DNA from: CAVRQM01 sp963838805
GTDB lineage: Bacteria; Pseudomonadota; Alphaproteobacteria; Acetobacterales; Acetobacteraceae
Length of the DNA: 64,000 bases
NCBI GenBank assembly: GCA_963838805.1
Contig: CAWISK010000010.1
Span: forward strand, 248,001 to 312,000
Direction: 5' to 3'
Within the stretch, counting starts at the first letter, position 1, and each line of letters starts with the position of its first letter. The notes under the pieces were generated by a model. That model was given only the letters and a program-made list of their open reading frames with translations. It searched no databases and was not told where the DNA came from. This document shows positions 54,793 to 62,503 of this stretch, one piece after another. Both the position numbers and the translations under genes were made by a program.

Positions 54793-54914
54793 ACGGGGCG
54801 GGCGCTTATCCCGATTGGCGGGCGGCGGCAACACCGTGGCTTGCCCCGGCTCCCGCCGTGCAACCCCCCCGTTCCTGTGCCGTTGGCGCAACACGCAAGG
54901 AAAAACTCAAGACC

Positions 54915-55124
54915 ATGATGAAATACATCCCGCCGCTGATCGCTCTCGCCCTTGCCTGCCCCGCGCCGACATGGGCGGCGTCCGCGCCGGCCTCGCCGCA
55001 TCCGCAGGCGATCTGCCATGCGGGGGTGATGCATGCGGCATTCGCGTCTGCTGAGCAGCTTTGCCCCCGGCCGCTCGCCATGGCCCGCGTCGAGAAGCCG
55101 CATCGCCGCCCGCCGCGCACCTGA
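54915..55124 (+). CDS. small exported protein
   Basis: 69 residues starting MMKYIPPLIALALACPAPTW. A signal peptide (core about 6-17, AWA-type cleavage near residue 21) precedes a short mature part with two Cys and a basic Arg-His-Arg tail. A ribosome-site-like AAGG lies unusually far (about 13 bases) upstream. No family recognised; evidence is the signal peptide and in-frame stop. Confidence 0.45.
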   Translation: MMKYIPPLIALALACPAPTWAASAPASPHPQAICHAGVMHAAFASAEQLCPRPLAMARVEKPHRRPPRT

Positions 55125-55190
55125 AGCGGGCTGACAGACGGGTTGGCAGACGGACTGGCAGATGGGCCGGCCGGCGCCTATCATGTGGGA

Positions 55191-55820
55191 ATGACCCTCG
55201 ACTACGCGGCCCTGCGCGCCACCCCGATCGCGACCGAGCCTTTCCCTCACGTGGTTGTGCCGCATTTCGTCCCGGCAGCCTCCCTGTCGCGCGTCGTCGC
55301 CGATCTGCCGGAAATCTCCTCCCGCGGCTCGTTCCCGCCCTCGGCCTTGCGGCTCGGAGCAGCCGCGCGGGCGCTGATGTCGGAGCTGGAGGCACCCAGG
55401 CTGCGCACAGCCATTGCCGAGAAATTCGAGCTCGATCTGGACGGCGCCGCGACGATGGTGACGTTGCGCGGCCAGACGAACGAGAGGGATGGCCGCATCC
55501 ACTGCGACTCCGCCACGAAGCGGGTGACGGTGCTGCTGTATCTAAACCCGGGCAGCGCGCAATGGGCCGAGCAAGGCGGCAGCCTGCGCCTGCTGCGCGG
55601 CCCGGACGACATAGACGATTACGTGGTCGAGGTTCCGCCCGTGGACGGCACGCTGCTGGTCTTTCCCAACGGTCCCGGCACCTGGCACGGCCATCGCCGC
55701 TATATCGGACGGCGCTACGTGGTGCAGCTCAACTACATGACGGCCGATGCCGCCGCGCGCTCCGAGTTGCGGCGGCACCGGATCAGCGCGGTCGTGAAAC
55801 GGCTGACGCGCGCCGCATGA
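55191..55820 (+). CDS. 2-oxoglutarate/Fe(II)-dependent oxygenase-type protein
   Basis: 209 residues with the jelly-roll 2OG-Fe(II) motif: H and D in GRIHCDSATK near residue 103, the distal His in GTWHGH near 166 and the 2OG-binding Arg in GRRYVVQLNY. It could hydroxylate or desaturate a small molecule or act on a carrier-bound substrate. Its stop overlaps the SnoaL-like gene start by ATGA. It lies at the left edge of the putative biosynthetic locus, whose product is unknown. Confidence 0.75.
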   Translation: MTLDYAALRATPIATEPFPHVVVPHFVPAASLSRVVADLPEISSRGSFPPSALRLGAAARALMSELEAPRLRTAIAEKFELDLDGAATMVTLRGQTNERDGRIHCDSATKRVTVLLYLNPGSAQWAEQGGSLRLLRGPDDIDDYVVEVPPVDGTLLVFPNGPGTWHGHRRYIGRRYVVQLNYMTADAAARSELRRHRISAVVKRLTRAA

Positions 55821-56248
55821 GCACGCCCGAGCGCGAAGCCGCGCAGCACCTGGTGCGCGCCTATTATGCCGCATTCGAGTCCGGCGACCGGAACTCCTTC
55901 CTGGCCCTGCTGACCGAGGACGTGGTGCATGAGATCAGCCAGGGTGGGCGCGAGACCGGTCGCGATGCGTTCCGCCGCTTCATGGCGCACATGGACCGCT
56001 GCTACCGCGAGCGCGTCGCCGATCTGGTGGTGATGGCGGACGAGACGGGCACCCGCGCCGCCGCCGAGTTCACCGTGCATGGCGAATATCTCGCAACCGA
56101 TCCGGGCGTGCCGGCCGGCACGCCGGGGGCGGCCGGACAGCGCTACGTGCTGCCCGCCGGCGCGTTCTTCACGCTGCGCGACGGGCGGGTGGCGCGCATC
56201 AGCAACCATTACAATCTGGGCGACTGGGTCCGGCAGGTCGGCGGCTGA
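55817..56248 (+). CDS. SnoaL/NTF2-like protein (ketosteroid isomerase fold)
   Basis: 143 residues. NTF2-like start (AAQHLVRAYYAAFESGDRNSFLALL), the DVVHEI segment, and the pocket strand FTVHGEYLAT, ending in FFTLRDGRVARISNHYNL. The fold includes polyketide cyclases and isomerases as well as non-enzymatic proteins. It is translationally coupled to the 2OG oxygenase gene, so the two probably act together. It is convergent with the AMP-ligase gene, 4 bases away. Confidence 0.75.
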   Translation: MSTPEREAAQHLVRAYYAAFESGDRNSFLALLTEDVVHEISQGGRETGRDAFRRFMAHMDRCYRERVADLVVMADETGTRAAAEFTVHGEYLATDPGVPAGTPGAAGQRYVLPAGAFFTLRDGRVARISNHYNLGDWVRQVGG

Positions 56249-56252
56249 GGGC

Positions 56253-57812
56253 CTAGCCGGCCAGCGTCTCGGCCAGTTCGGCAAGCTGCGTCTTCAGCAC
56301 CTTTCCGGTCGGGCCGCAGGGCAGCGACGGCATCAGCGCGATGCGCGACGGGCGCTTGTACGGGGCCAGTTGCCGCGCCGCCCATTCGGCCAGCTCGGCC
56401 GGAGTGATGGCGGCGCCGGAAGTGGGCTGCACGAAGGCCAGGATCTCCTCGTTGCCTTCGGTCCGATGGCCGATCACCGCCGATTGCAGGACGCACGGAT
56501 GCGCGGTCAGCACCGCCTCGACCTCCGCCGGATAGACGTTGAAGCCGTAGCGGATGATCAGCTCCTTGCTGCGGCCGACGATGGAGAGGTGGCCGTGGCG
56601 CATGCAGGCCAGGTCGCCGGTCCTGAACCAGCCTTCGGCGTCGATCGCGGCGCGGGTCGCCGCCACGTCCTTGTAGTATCCCCGCATCACGTTCGGGCCG
56701 CGCACCTGCAACTCGCCGACATCGCCATCGGCCGCGACCACGCCGCCATCGGCACCGACCAGCCGGATCTCCACGCCGGGCAGCACGCGCCCGACATTGC
56801 AATCCGACTGCGGCTGGTCCACGCGGGTCTGGGCGATGGTGGGCGAGCATTCGGTGATGCCGTAGCCGTTGTGCAGGACCAGACCGAAGGCGCGCTCGAC
56901 ATCGTCCTTGATCGCCTGGTCGAGCGGCGCGCCGCAGGCACCGAGCAGGCGCAGGCCCGGCGCCTCGATCGTGGCGAGGCGCTTGGCCTTCGCATACTCC
57001 AGCAGCAGCGCGAACATCGCCGGCGCGCCGAGCAGGATCGTCACGCGGTCCTGTTGCAGCGCCTTCAGCGCCGCGGCCGGGTTGAAGCGCAGGCAGAGCT
57101 GCAAGGTGGCTCCGTAAAGCAGCGTGCCCAGCACGACCACCGCGAGCCCCACGATGTGCGAGACCGGCAGCACGCCATAGAAGCGGTCGTCGGGGCCGAG
57201 CGAGCGGACCGCGCCCGAGCTGCGCGCCATAAACAGCAGGTTGCGATGCGTCAGCATGACGGCCTTGGGCGAACCGGTGCTGCCCGACGTATAAACCAGC
57301 GCCGCCACCTGGTCGGACGGGTCGTGCGCCACCGGCGATGGCTCGGCGCGGTCGTCCGGCTCGACAACGGCGACGGAGCCGAGGCCGGGCACGTCCTCGT
57401 CCACAGCGCCTATCCGGGTTGCGTGCGCGCGGGCCTGCGGCGAGGCCGAGGCGGTCAGAATGAGCAGCCGCGGCTGGCAGTGGCCGCAAATCTCCTGGAG
57501 TTCGCGCTCCGACAGCCGGGCATTCACCGCGACCACCCAGGCGTCCAGCTCGGCCACGGCCAGGATCAGGGCGACGGCCGCGCGGCAGTTCTCGGTGACG
57601 ATCACCACCCGGTCGCCGCCGCGCACGCCTTTTCCCGCGAGCCACCTCGCCGTGCCGGTCATCACCTCGGCCAACCGGCCATAGGACCAGGCGCCGTCGT
57701 GATCCACGATCGCCAGCCGGTCAGGGCAGCGCGCGGCCCAGGGGGCCACGACCTGGCTGATGCGCGATGGCGGTGTCGCAGGCCCCTCCCTTGCCTCCAG
57801 GCCGGAGAGCAT
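56253..57812 (-). CDS. stand-alone AMP-dependent acyl/aryl ligase (ANL family)
   Basis: 519 residues. Adenylation motifs: YTSGSTGSPK at 174-183, YGITECSP near 330, GWFRTGDLACM with the hinge Asp and GRSKELIIRYGFNVYPAEVE, and the catalytic Lys in PTGKVLK near the C-terminus. It activates a carboxylate as AMP ester and would load CoA or a carrier protein. No carrier domain is attached, so the nearby carrier-thioesterase protein (59686-60771) is the obvious partner if a carrier is used. It is in the same orientation as the DUF3050 gene, 20 bases after it. Confidence 0.86.
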   Translation of the reverse strand: MLSGLEAREGPATPPSRISQVVAPWAARCPDRLAIVDHDGAWSYGRLAEVMTGTARWLAGKGVRGGDRVVIVTENCRAAVALILAVAELDAWVVAVNARLSERELQEICGHCQPRLLILTASASPQARAHATRIGAVDEDVPGLGSVAVVEPDDRAEPSPVAHDPSDQVAALVYTSGSTGSPKAVMLTHRNLLFMARSSGAVRSLGPDDRFYGVLPVSHIVGLAVVVLGTLLYGATLQLCLRFNPAAALKALQQDRVTILLGAPAMFALLLEYAKAKRLATIEAPGLRLLGACGAPLDQAIKDDVERAFGLVLHNGYGITECSPTIAQTRVDQPQSDCNVGRVLPGVEIRLVGADGGVVAADGDVGELQVRGPNVMRGYYKDVAATRAAIDAEGWFRTGDLACMRHGHLSIVGRSKELIIRYGFNVYPAEVEAVLTAHPCVLQSAVIGHRTEGNEEILAFVQPTSGAAITPAELAEWAARQLAPYKRPSRIALMPSLPCGPTGKVLKTQLAELAETLAG

Positions 57813-57832
57813 CCGCGTGTTCCCGCCTGAGG

Positions 57833-58657
57833 CTATTGCAGGACCAGACGCGAGTCCGCGGGCTTGCCGTGCTGCGGCACCTGCCGGGTCCGCCCGACCG
57901 CCTCGGAGATCGCCGTCCAGAACTCGATGCGCGCGGTGAGGGCGCGCACGGCGGCGTCCGCCGCCTCGGCCCATTTCTGCGCGTCGTCGCCGCAGAGATC
58001 GGCCAGCATGGCGATCGCCATCGGCGCGTGCTCGCCCTCGTCCAGATGGATGTGCCGGTCGAGATACTGCTCGAAAGTGCGCAGCGCGTCGCCGCGATCC
58101 GGAATGTTGTCGATGATCGGGCGGAACATGTTGGGAATGGCTTCCTCGCGCCCGAAGGTGAAGGCGGCGGCCACGACATGCGGCTTGTTGCTGGCGATGA
58201 AATCGAAGGTCGTGCGCACGAAAGCCCGGGCCAATTCCGGCGCGCCGCAATCGCGCAGCGCCGTCTCCAGGTCGATGCCCTCGCCGATCAGCACGAAGAG
58301 GTCGTCGAGCTGCGACACATCGGCGCCCAATTCGGCCATCGCCCGGCGATAGAACTCCAGATGGCTGGTCGGCATCCCGTCGATCTCATCGGACTCTTCC
58401 TCCAGCACCATCTGGTTGATCAGCCGCCGCGCCCGCGCGCTGGGTGTGGGGCGCCACATCGAGTCGGTGCAGGTCAGGTGCCGCTGCAATGCCTTCAGCA
58501 GCGACATGAAATCCCACACTGCGAAGATGTGGTGCTCCATGAACACGCGCACATCGGCGACCGACGCCAGGCGGCCGTACATCTCGTGCGATGCCAGCTC
58601 GGCGCGCACGGGCTCGATGCGACGCAGCAGATTGTACACCCCGACGGCTGCCGACAT
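57833..58657 (-). CDS. DUF3050 protein (haem-oxygenase-like fold, possible di-iron oxidase)
   Basis: 274 residues. The DUF3050 hallmark FMEHHIFAVWDFMSLLKALQ lies near residues 39-58, followed by NQMVLEEESDE, SHLEFYRRAM and a later HLDEGEHAP. The clustered His, Glu and Asp fit the metal sites of haem-oxygenase-like di-iron oxidases, a fold with members such as UndA that perform oxidative decarboxylation or N-oxidation. Whether this protein binds iron is inference. It is probably co-transcribed with the AMP ligase and divergent from the methyltransferase gene. Confidence 0.82.
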   Translation of the reverse strand: MSAAVGVYNLLRRIEPVRAELASHEMYGRLASVADVRVFMEHHIFAVWDFMSLLKALQRHLTCTDSMWRPTPSARARRLINQMVLEEESDEIDGMPTSHLEFYRRAMAELGADVSQLDDLFVLIGEGIDLETALRDCGAPELARAFVRTTFDFIASNKPHVVAAAFTFGREEAIPNMFRPIIDNIPDRGDALRTFEQYLDRHIHLDEGEHAPMAIAMLADLCGDDAQKWAEAADAAVRALTARIEFWTAISEAVGRTRQVPQHGKPADSRLVLQ

Positions 58658-58751
58658 GAGACTACCCCTCCAACTTCAATCGCTGGCGAGGCAAGGGGCG
58701 TGCCAGGAGGAAAAACTGTCCAGGTCAGCGGCTTAGCCGGAACCCTAGATC

Positions 58752-58773
58752 ACGTCGTAAAATTTTCCGACGT
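58752..58773. promoter_or_regulatory. 22-bp near-perfect palindrome in the DUF3050/methyltransferase promoter
   Basis: ACGTCG (58752-58757) and CGACGT (58768-58773) flank a central AAAATTTT; 20 of 22 positions are palindromic. It sits between the divergent gene starts, where a shared operator would be expected. No similar perfect copy was found; a weaker relative lies at 60981-60999. Confidence 0.5.
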
Positions 58774-58861
58774 CTGCTCCGCCGAGCAAGACACCGATCT
58801 GGACGCCAGCCTGGACCGCGTGCGAGACAACGATGCTCCTCTCTGAAAGGGAGGCTAGCCC

Positions 58862-59669
58862 ATGTCGCGCATCATTCCGGCCCTCGGCGGTGTGCCGGAG
58901 ACCATGCTCTGGACGCTCTACGCCCGCGCCAGCGAGGCGAAGCGCGAGGCGGGCATCCTGCGCGACCCGGAGGCGGTGCAACTCCTCGAACTCGCTCGAC
59001 TATGATTTTGAACGCAAGTTCGGCGAGCCGAGCGTGCTTTACGCCGTGCGCGCAGCCCTGATGGACGGCGCGCTGCGGGCATGGCTCAGGCGGCATCCTG
59101 ATGGCCTCGTCGTCTCGCTCGGCGAGGGCCTGGAGACCCAGGCCTGGCGCGTGGACAACGGCCGGATGCGCTGGCTTTCGGTCGATCTGCCGGAGGCGAT
59201 CGAGGTGCGGGCGCGGCTATTGCCGCCGACCCCGCGCCTGTCTCATGTGGCCGCAAGCGTGCTGGAGCCGGCTTGGATGGAGGCAGTCGATGCGGCCGCC
59301 GGGCTATTCATCGTGGCTCAGGGGCTGTTCATGTATCTTGACCCATCGCAGGTCGAACGACTGTTCAAGGATCTCGCGCGGCGCTTCCCGGAAGCAGAGT
59401 TGCTGTTCGACATCGTGCCGCGCCGGCTCTCGGAATCGACCCTGCGCGGGCACGCGCACACGCAGGATTATGTGCTTCCGCCAATGCCGTGGGGCCTGGA
59501 CCACGACGAGGTCGCGCCGACTCTGCGGCGGTGGCACCCCGGTCTCCGCGCCCTGCGGTTCCTGCCCTATCGCTACCCGACCCGGCGCCCCGCCTTGATC
59601 GAGGATTTGCTGGACCGGATCGTACCCGGCCGAACGCCGCCCGCGAGCCTGGTCCAGGTTACGCTCTAG
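58862..59669 (+). pseudogene. LCMT/PPM-type SAM-dependent methyltransferase, frame broken by 1 extra base
   Basis: About 268 residues once repaired. ATG 58862 (GGGAGG 9 bases upstream) starts MSRIIPALGGVPETMLW and runs to VQLLE. One extra C at 58991 breaks the frame, and the next frame resumes SLDYDFERKFGEP. Downstream come the SAM-binding motif VVSLGEGLETQAWR, the VDLPEAIEVR segment, GLFIVAQGLFMYL and the rest of the family sequence. These enzymes methylate carboxylates or hydroxyls, including polyketide and small-molecule products. It is divergent from the DUF3050 gene. Either a sequence error or a recent loss. Confidence 0.78.
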
Positions 59670-59685
59670 GCATCCGCGCGCGGAT

Positions 59686-60771
59686 TCAGTCCGCCCGGCT
59701 CGCGGCATGCAGGCAATCAGATAACGTCGCGCCCAAGGCGCCCGCGTGCTCGGCGATCATGTCCAGATGGTCGCCGCTGACCGGCCTGACCACGAGACTC
59801 TGCGCCATCCTGCCCCAGATGATGTCCGGATGGGCCGGCAGATCATGATTGCCCACCGCCTCGATGAACGTGATCGTGCCGGGATAGAATCGCCGGCGGT
59901 AATGCGCGGCCGCGATGAATCCGGCCTCGATCACCCGCTGCGTCGCCTGCGGCACGATATGCAGGTTCCTCTTCTGGCGAGCCTCGCCGCGGGCGCGGCC
60001 GCCGGCACCGAAATCGCTCAGCACCCCGCGTATGCGACTGATCAGATACGGCAGCGCCTCACCGGCCCGCAGCTCGCGCAGCCGGCCCGCGTGGTGACGG
60101 GCGCGCCGTCCCCAGATGCGGGCCTTGACCCCGAGCGGAAGATCCTTGGGATGGATGATGGTGTCGAGCAGCACCAGCAGCGCCACATTTTCCCCCGCCT
60201 GCATGAGCGCGCGCGCAATCTCCAGCGCGGTCAGGCCGCCCATGGAATAGCCGGCGAGGACATACGGGCCGTGCGGCTGCACGTCGCGGATCAGCGGCAG
60301 GTAGTGCGCGACCATCGCCTCGATCCGGTCGAGCGGGATTTCGCGTTCCGCGAGGCCCGGTGCCCGCAGGCCGTAGATCGGCCCACTCGCCTGGGTCGCC
60401 CGGGCCAGGGGCAGCAGGTCGATCGCCGAGCCGCTGACGCCCGGGGTGATGAACAGCGCCGGCCCCTCGCCGCCCGCTTTCAGCCGCACGATGAAGGACG
60501 GTCCTGCCGCCTGTTCCTCTTGGTCGAGCAGTTCCGCGAGAGTCGAGACGGTCGGCGCGTCGAACAGGGCCGTGGTCGGCAGCCGGACCCCTGTCGCCTC
60601 CTCGATCTCGACCGTCAGCCCCACCGCCATGATCGAGTCCCCGCCGAGATCGAAGAAATCGTCCTCCGCCCCGATCGAAGGGCATTGCAGCACCCGACTG
60701 AAGATGTCGGTCAGCAGCGAGACGGTTCCCGCGCGCTGCCCACGCCCCGGCACCTCCCCGACAGCCGTCAT
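59686..60771 (-). CDS. carrier-protein/thioesterase didomain protein (NRPS/PKS-type)
   Basis: 361 residues from ATG 60771, chosen for AAAGGA 8-9 bases upstream. Residues about 18-82 are a phosphopantetheine carrier domain with the attachment Ser46 in DLGGDSIMAV. Residues about 100-360 are an alpha/beta-hydrolase thioesterase with the nucleophile Ser176 in GYSMGG, Asp in LLDTI and His in SGDHLDM. This architecture normally ends an assembly line, yet no condensation, ketosynthase or adenylation domain is fused to it. The stand-alone AMP ligase at 56253 could load it. It needs a phosphopantetheinyl transferase encoded elsewhere. Confidence 0.85.
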   Translation of the reverse strand: MTAVGEVPGRGQRAGTVSLLTDIFSRVLQCPSIGAEDDFFDLGGDSIMAVGLTVEIEEATGVRLPTTALFDAPTVSTLAELLDQEEQAAGPSFIVRLKAGGEGPALFITPGVSGSAIDLLPLARATQASGPIYGLRAPGLAEREIPLDRIEAMVAHYLPLIRDVQPHGPYVLAGYSMGGLTALEIARALMQAGENVALLVLLDTIIHPKDLPLGVKARIWGRRARHHAGRLRELRAGEALPYLISRIRGVLSDFGAGGRARGEARQKRNLHIVPQATQRVIEAGFIAAAHYRRRFYPGTITFIEAVGNHDLPAHPDIIWGRMAQSLVVRPVSGDHLDMIAEHAGALGATLSDCLHAASRAD

Positions 60772-60980
60772 CGCCGGCGTCCTTTCCCGATCGAGCGTCA
60801 TCACCGAGCACATTCCCACGCCCCGCCCTGAAGACGCCACGTACAAGCAACTCACGTGCCGGCCACGGTGCCCAGACATTTTCGCGGTTGCTTCAGCGGC
60901 TTGCGACCAGCCCCGTCGCGCCGGTACGGACAGTCCGGCCAGACCTGTCAAGAATTCCGACACCTGCACCCGACATGTGA

Positions 60981-60999
60981 CGGTGAATTTTACACACCG
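60981..60999. promoter_or_regulatory. AT-centred inverted repeat, possible second operator
   Basis: CGGTG (60981-60985) and CACCG (60995-60999) flank AATTTTACA. On the minus strand GTAAAATT..CCG resembles half of the palindrome at 58752-58773. Weak evidence for a shared regulator. Confidence 0.25.
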
Positions 61000-61031
61000 C
61001 CGATGCCCATGCCGGTTGAGCGTGGGCTCGG

Positions 61032-61051
61032 CCGGCCAAGACCTTGGCCGG
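61032..61051 (+). promoter_or_regulatory. 8-bp GC-rich hairpin in the metY leader
   Basis: CCGGCCAA (61032-61039) pairs with TTGGCCGG (61044-61051) around loop GACC, 110 bases before the metY start. It could be part of a leader regulatory structure; no T-run follows. Confidence 0.35.
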
Positions 61052-61161
61052 GGCCGCTAATCCGTCTCGACCAGAAAATGGCATGTCAGTTGCTTATCCC
61101 GTGTCGAGCGCCGCGCCCCGGGCCGATCCCGCGGCACGGGCGCGATCCCGCAGGAGGCGAC

Positions 61162-62481
61162 GTGAAGCTCGAGACCCTGGCCATCCACGGCGGCTTCGAT
61201 GGCGATCCGACCACCAAGGCGGTCGCCGTGCCGATCTACCAGACCGTCGCCTTCTCCTTCGACAGCGCCGAGCACGGGGCCGCCCTGTTCGACCTCGCGG
61301 TGGAAGGCAACATCTACAGCCGCATCGGCAATCCGACCAATGCCGTGCTGGAACGCCGCGTCACGGAAATGGAGGGCGGCGTCGGCGCGCTCACCGTCCC
61401 CTCCGGGGCCGCCGCCGTGCATTACGCGGTCGCCAACATCATCGAGTCCGGCACCAACATCGTCTCGGTACCGCAGCTCTACGGCGCCACCTACACGCTG
61501 TTCGCGCATCTGCTGCCCAAGCAGGGGGTCGAGGCACGCTTCGCCGCGAGCGACAGTCCCGCCGATATCGAGGCGCTGATCGATGCCAAGACCCGCGCCG
61601 TCTATTGCGAGAGCGTCGGCAATCCGGCAGGCAACATCGCCGATCTCGCGGGGCTCGCCGCGGTCGCGCACAAGCATGGCGTGCCGCTGATCGTGGACAA
61701 CACGGTGGCGACACCGATCCTGCTGCGCCCGTTCGAGCACGGCGCCGACATCGTGATCCACGCCATGACCAAGTTCATCGGCGGCCACGGCACGACGCTG
61801 GGGGGCATCATCGTCGATAGCGGCCGGTTCGACTGGGCCGCGCATCGCGACCGCTTCGCCTTCATGAGCGAGCCGGAGCCGTCCTATCACGGCGTCGTCT
61901 ATACTGAGCAGTTCGGCAACGCCGCCTATATCGCCCGCTGCCGCACCGTCTGCCAGCGCAACACCGGCTCCATGCTGGAACCGCTTGGCGCGTTCCTGCT
62001 GCTGCTGGGGCTGGAGACGCTGCCGCTGCGGATGCAGCGCCATCTCGAGAACGCGGCCGCCGTCGCCGATTTCCTGCGCCGCGATCCGCGCGTGGGCTGG
62101 GTGCAGTGGGCGGGCTTCCCGGACAGCCCTTACCACGCGCTGGCACAACGCTACCTCGGCGGGCGCGGCGTCTCGATCCTGACTTTCGGCGTCAAGGGCG
62201 GGTTCGAGGCTGGGCGGCGCACCTTCAACGCGCTGGGGCTGTTCAAGCGCATGGTGAACATGGGCGACGCCAAGTCGCTCGCCACGCACCCGGCCTCGAC
62301 CACGCACCGCCAGCTCTCGCCCGAGGAACATCGCCGGGCCGGTGTCACGCCGGACATGATCCGCCTGTCCGTGGGCATCGAGCATATCGACGACCTGCTG
62401 GCCGATCTCGACCAGGCGCTGGACGCGGCCGGCGCCGCGAACGGGCAGCCGGCAAACCGGCTCGCGGATGCGGCGGACTGA
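61162..62481 (+). CDS. metY: O-acetylhomoserine/O-succinylhomoserine sulfhydrylase-type PLP enzyme
   Basis: 439 residues from GTG 61162, which has AGGAGG 4 bases upstream and places the conserved KLETLAIHGG at the very N-terminus, as is usual for MetY. Cys/Met metabolism PLP family: YSRIGNPTNAVLE, GAAAVHYA, DNTVATPILLRPFEHGAD, and the Schiff-base lysine in MTKFIGGHGT. It replaces the acyl group of an acylhomoserine with sulfide, giving homocysteine. The MetA-like gene follows 22 bases later. A role in the adjacent biosynthetic locus instead of methionine supply is possible. Confidence 0.88.
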   Translation: MKLETLAIHGGFDGDPTTKAVAVPIYQTVAFSFDSAEHGAALFDLAVEGNIYSRIGNPTNAVLERRVTEMEGGVGALTVPSGAAAVHYAVANIIESGTNIVSVPQLYGATYTLFAHLLPKQGVEARFAASDSPADIEALIDAKTRAVYCESVGNPAGNIADLAGLAAVAHKHGVPLIVDNTVATPILLRPFEHGADIVIHAMTKFIGGHGTTLGGIIVDSGRFDWAAHRDRFAFMSEPEPSYHGVVYTEQFGNAAYIARCRTVCQRNTGSMLEPLGAFLLLLGLETLPLRMQRHLENAAAVADFLRRDPRVGWVQWAGFPDSPYHALAQRYLGGRGVSILTFGVKGGFEAGRRTFNALGLFKRMVNMGDAKSLATHPASTTHRQLSPEEHRRAGVTPDMIRLSVGIEHIDDLLADLDQALDAAGAANGQPANRLADAAD

Positions 62482-62503
62482 TGCCCCGGCAGGAGCAGAA
62501 GCG

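Larger units (their letters stand above)
60772..61161. other. divergent intergenic region between carrier-thioesterase and metY genes
   Basis: 390 bases without a supported gene. It holds a consensus TTGACA on the minus strand (60951-60946) that could serve the carrier-thioesterase gene, an AT-rich inverted repeat (60981-60999) and a tight hairpin (61032-61051). Searching by eye for SAM-II and other SAM-riboswitch conserved cores before metY found none. Confidence 0.4.

Noticed and set aside
60950..61161. SAM-II or other SAM riboswitch before metY
   Set aside because: The conserved core sequences (such as the GCTAAA segment of SAM-II) are not present by eye; only a simple hairpin is supported.
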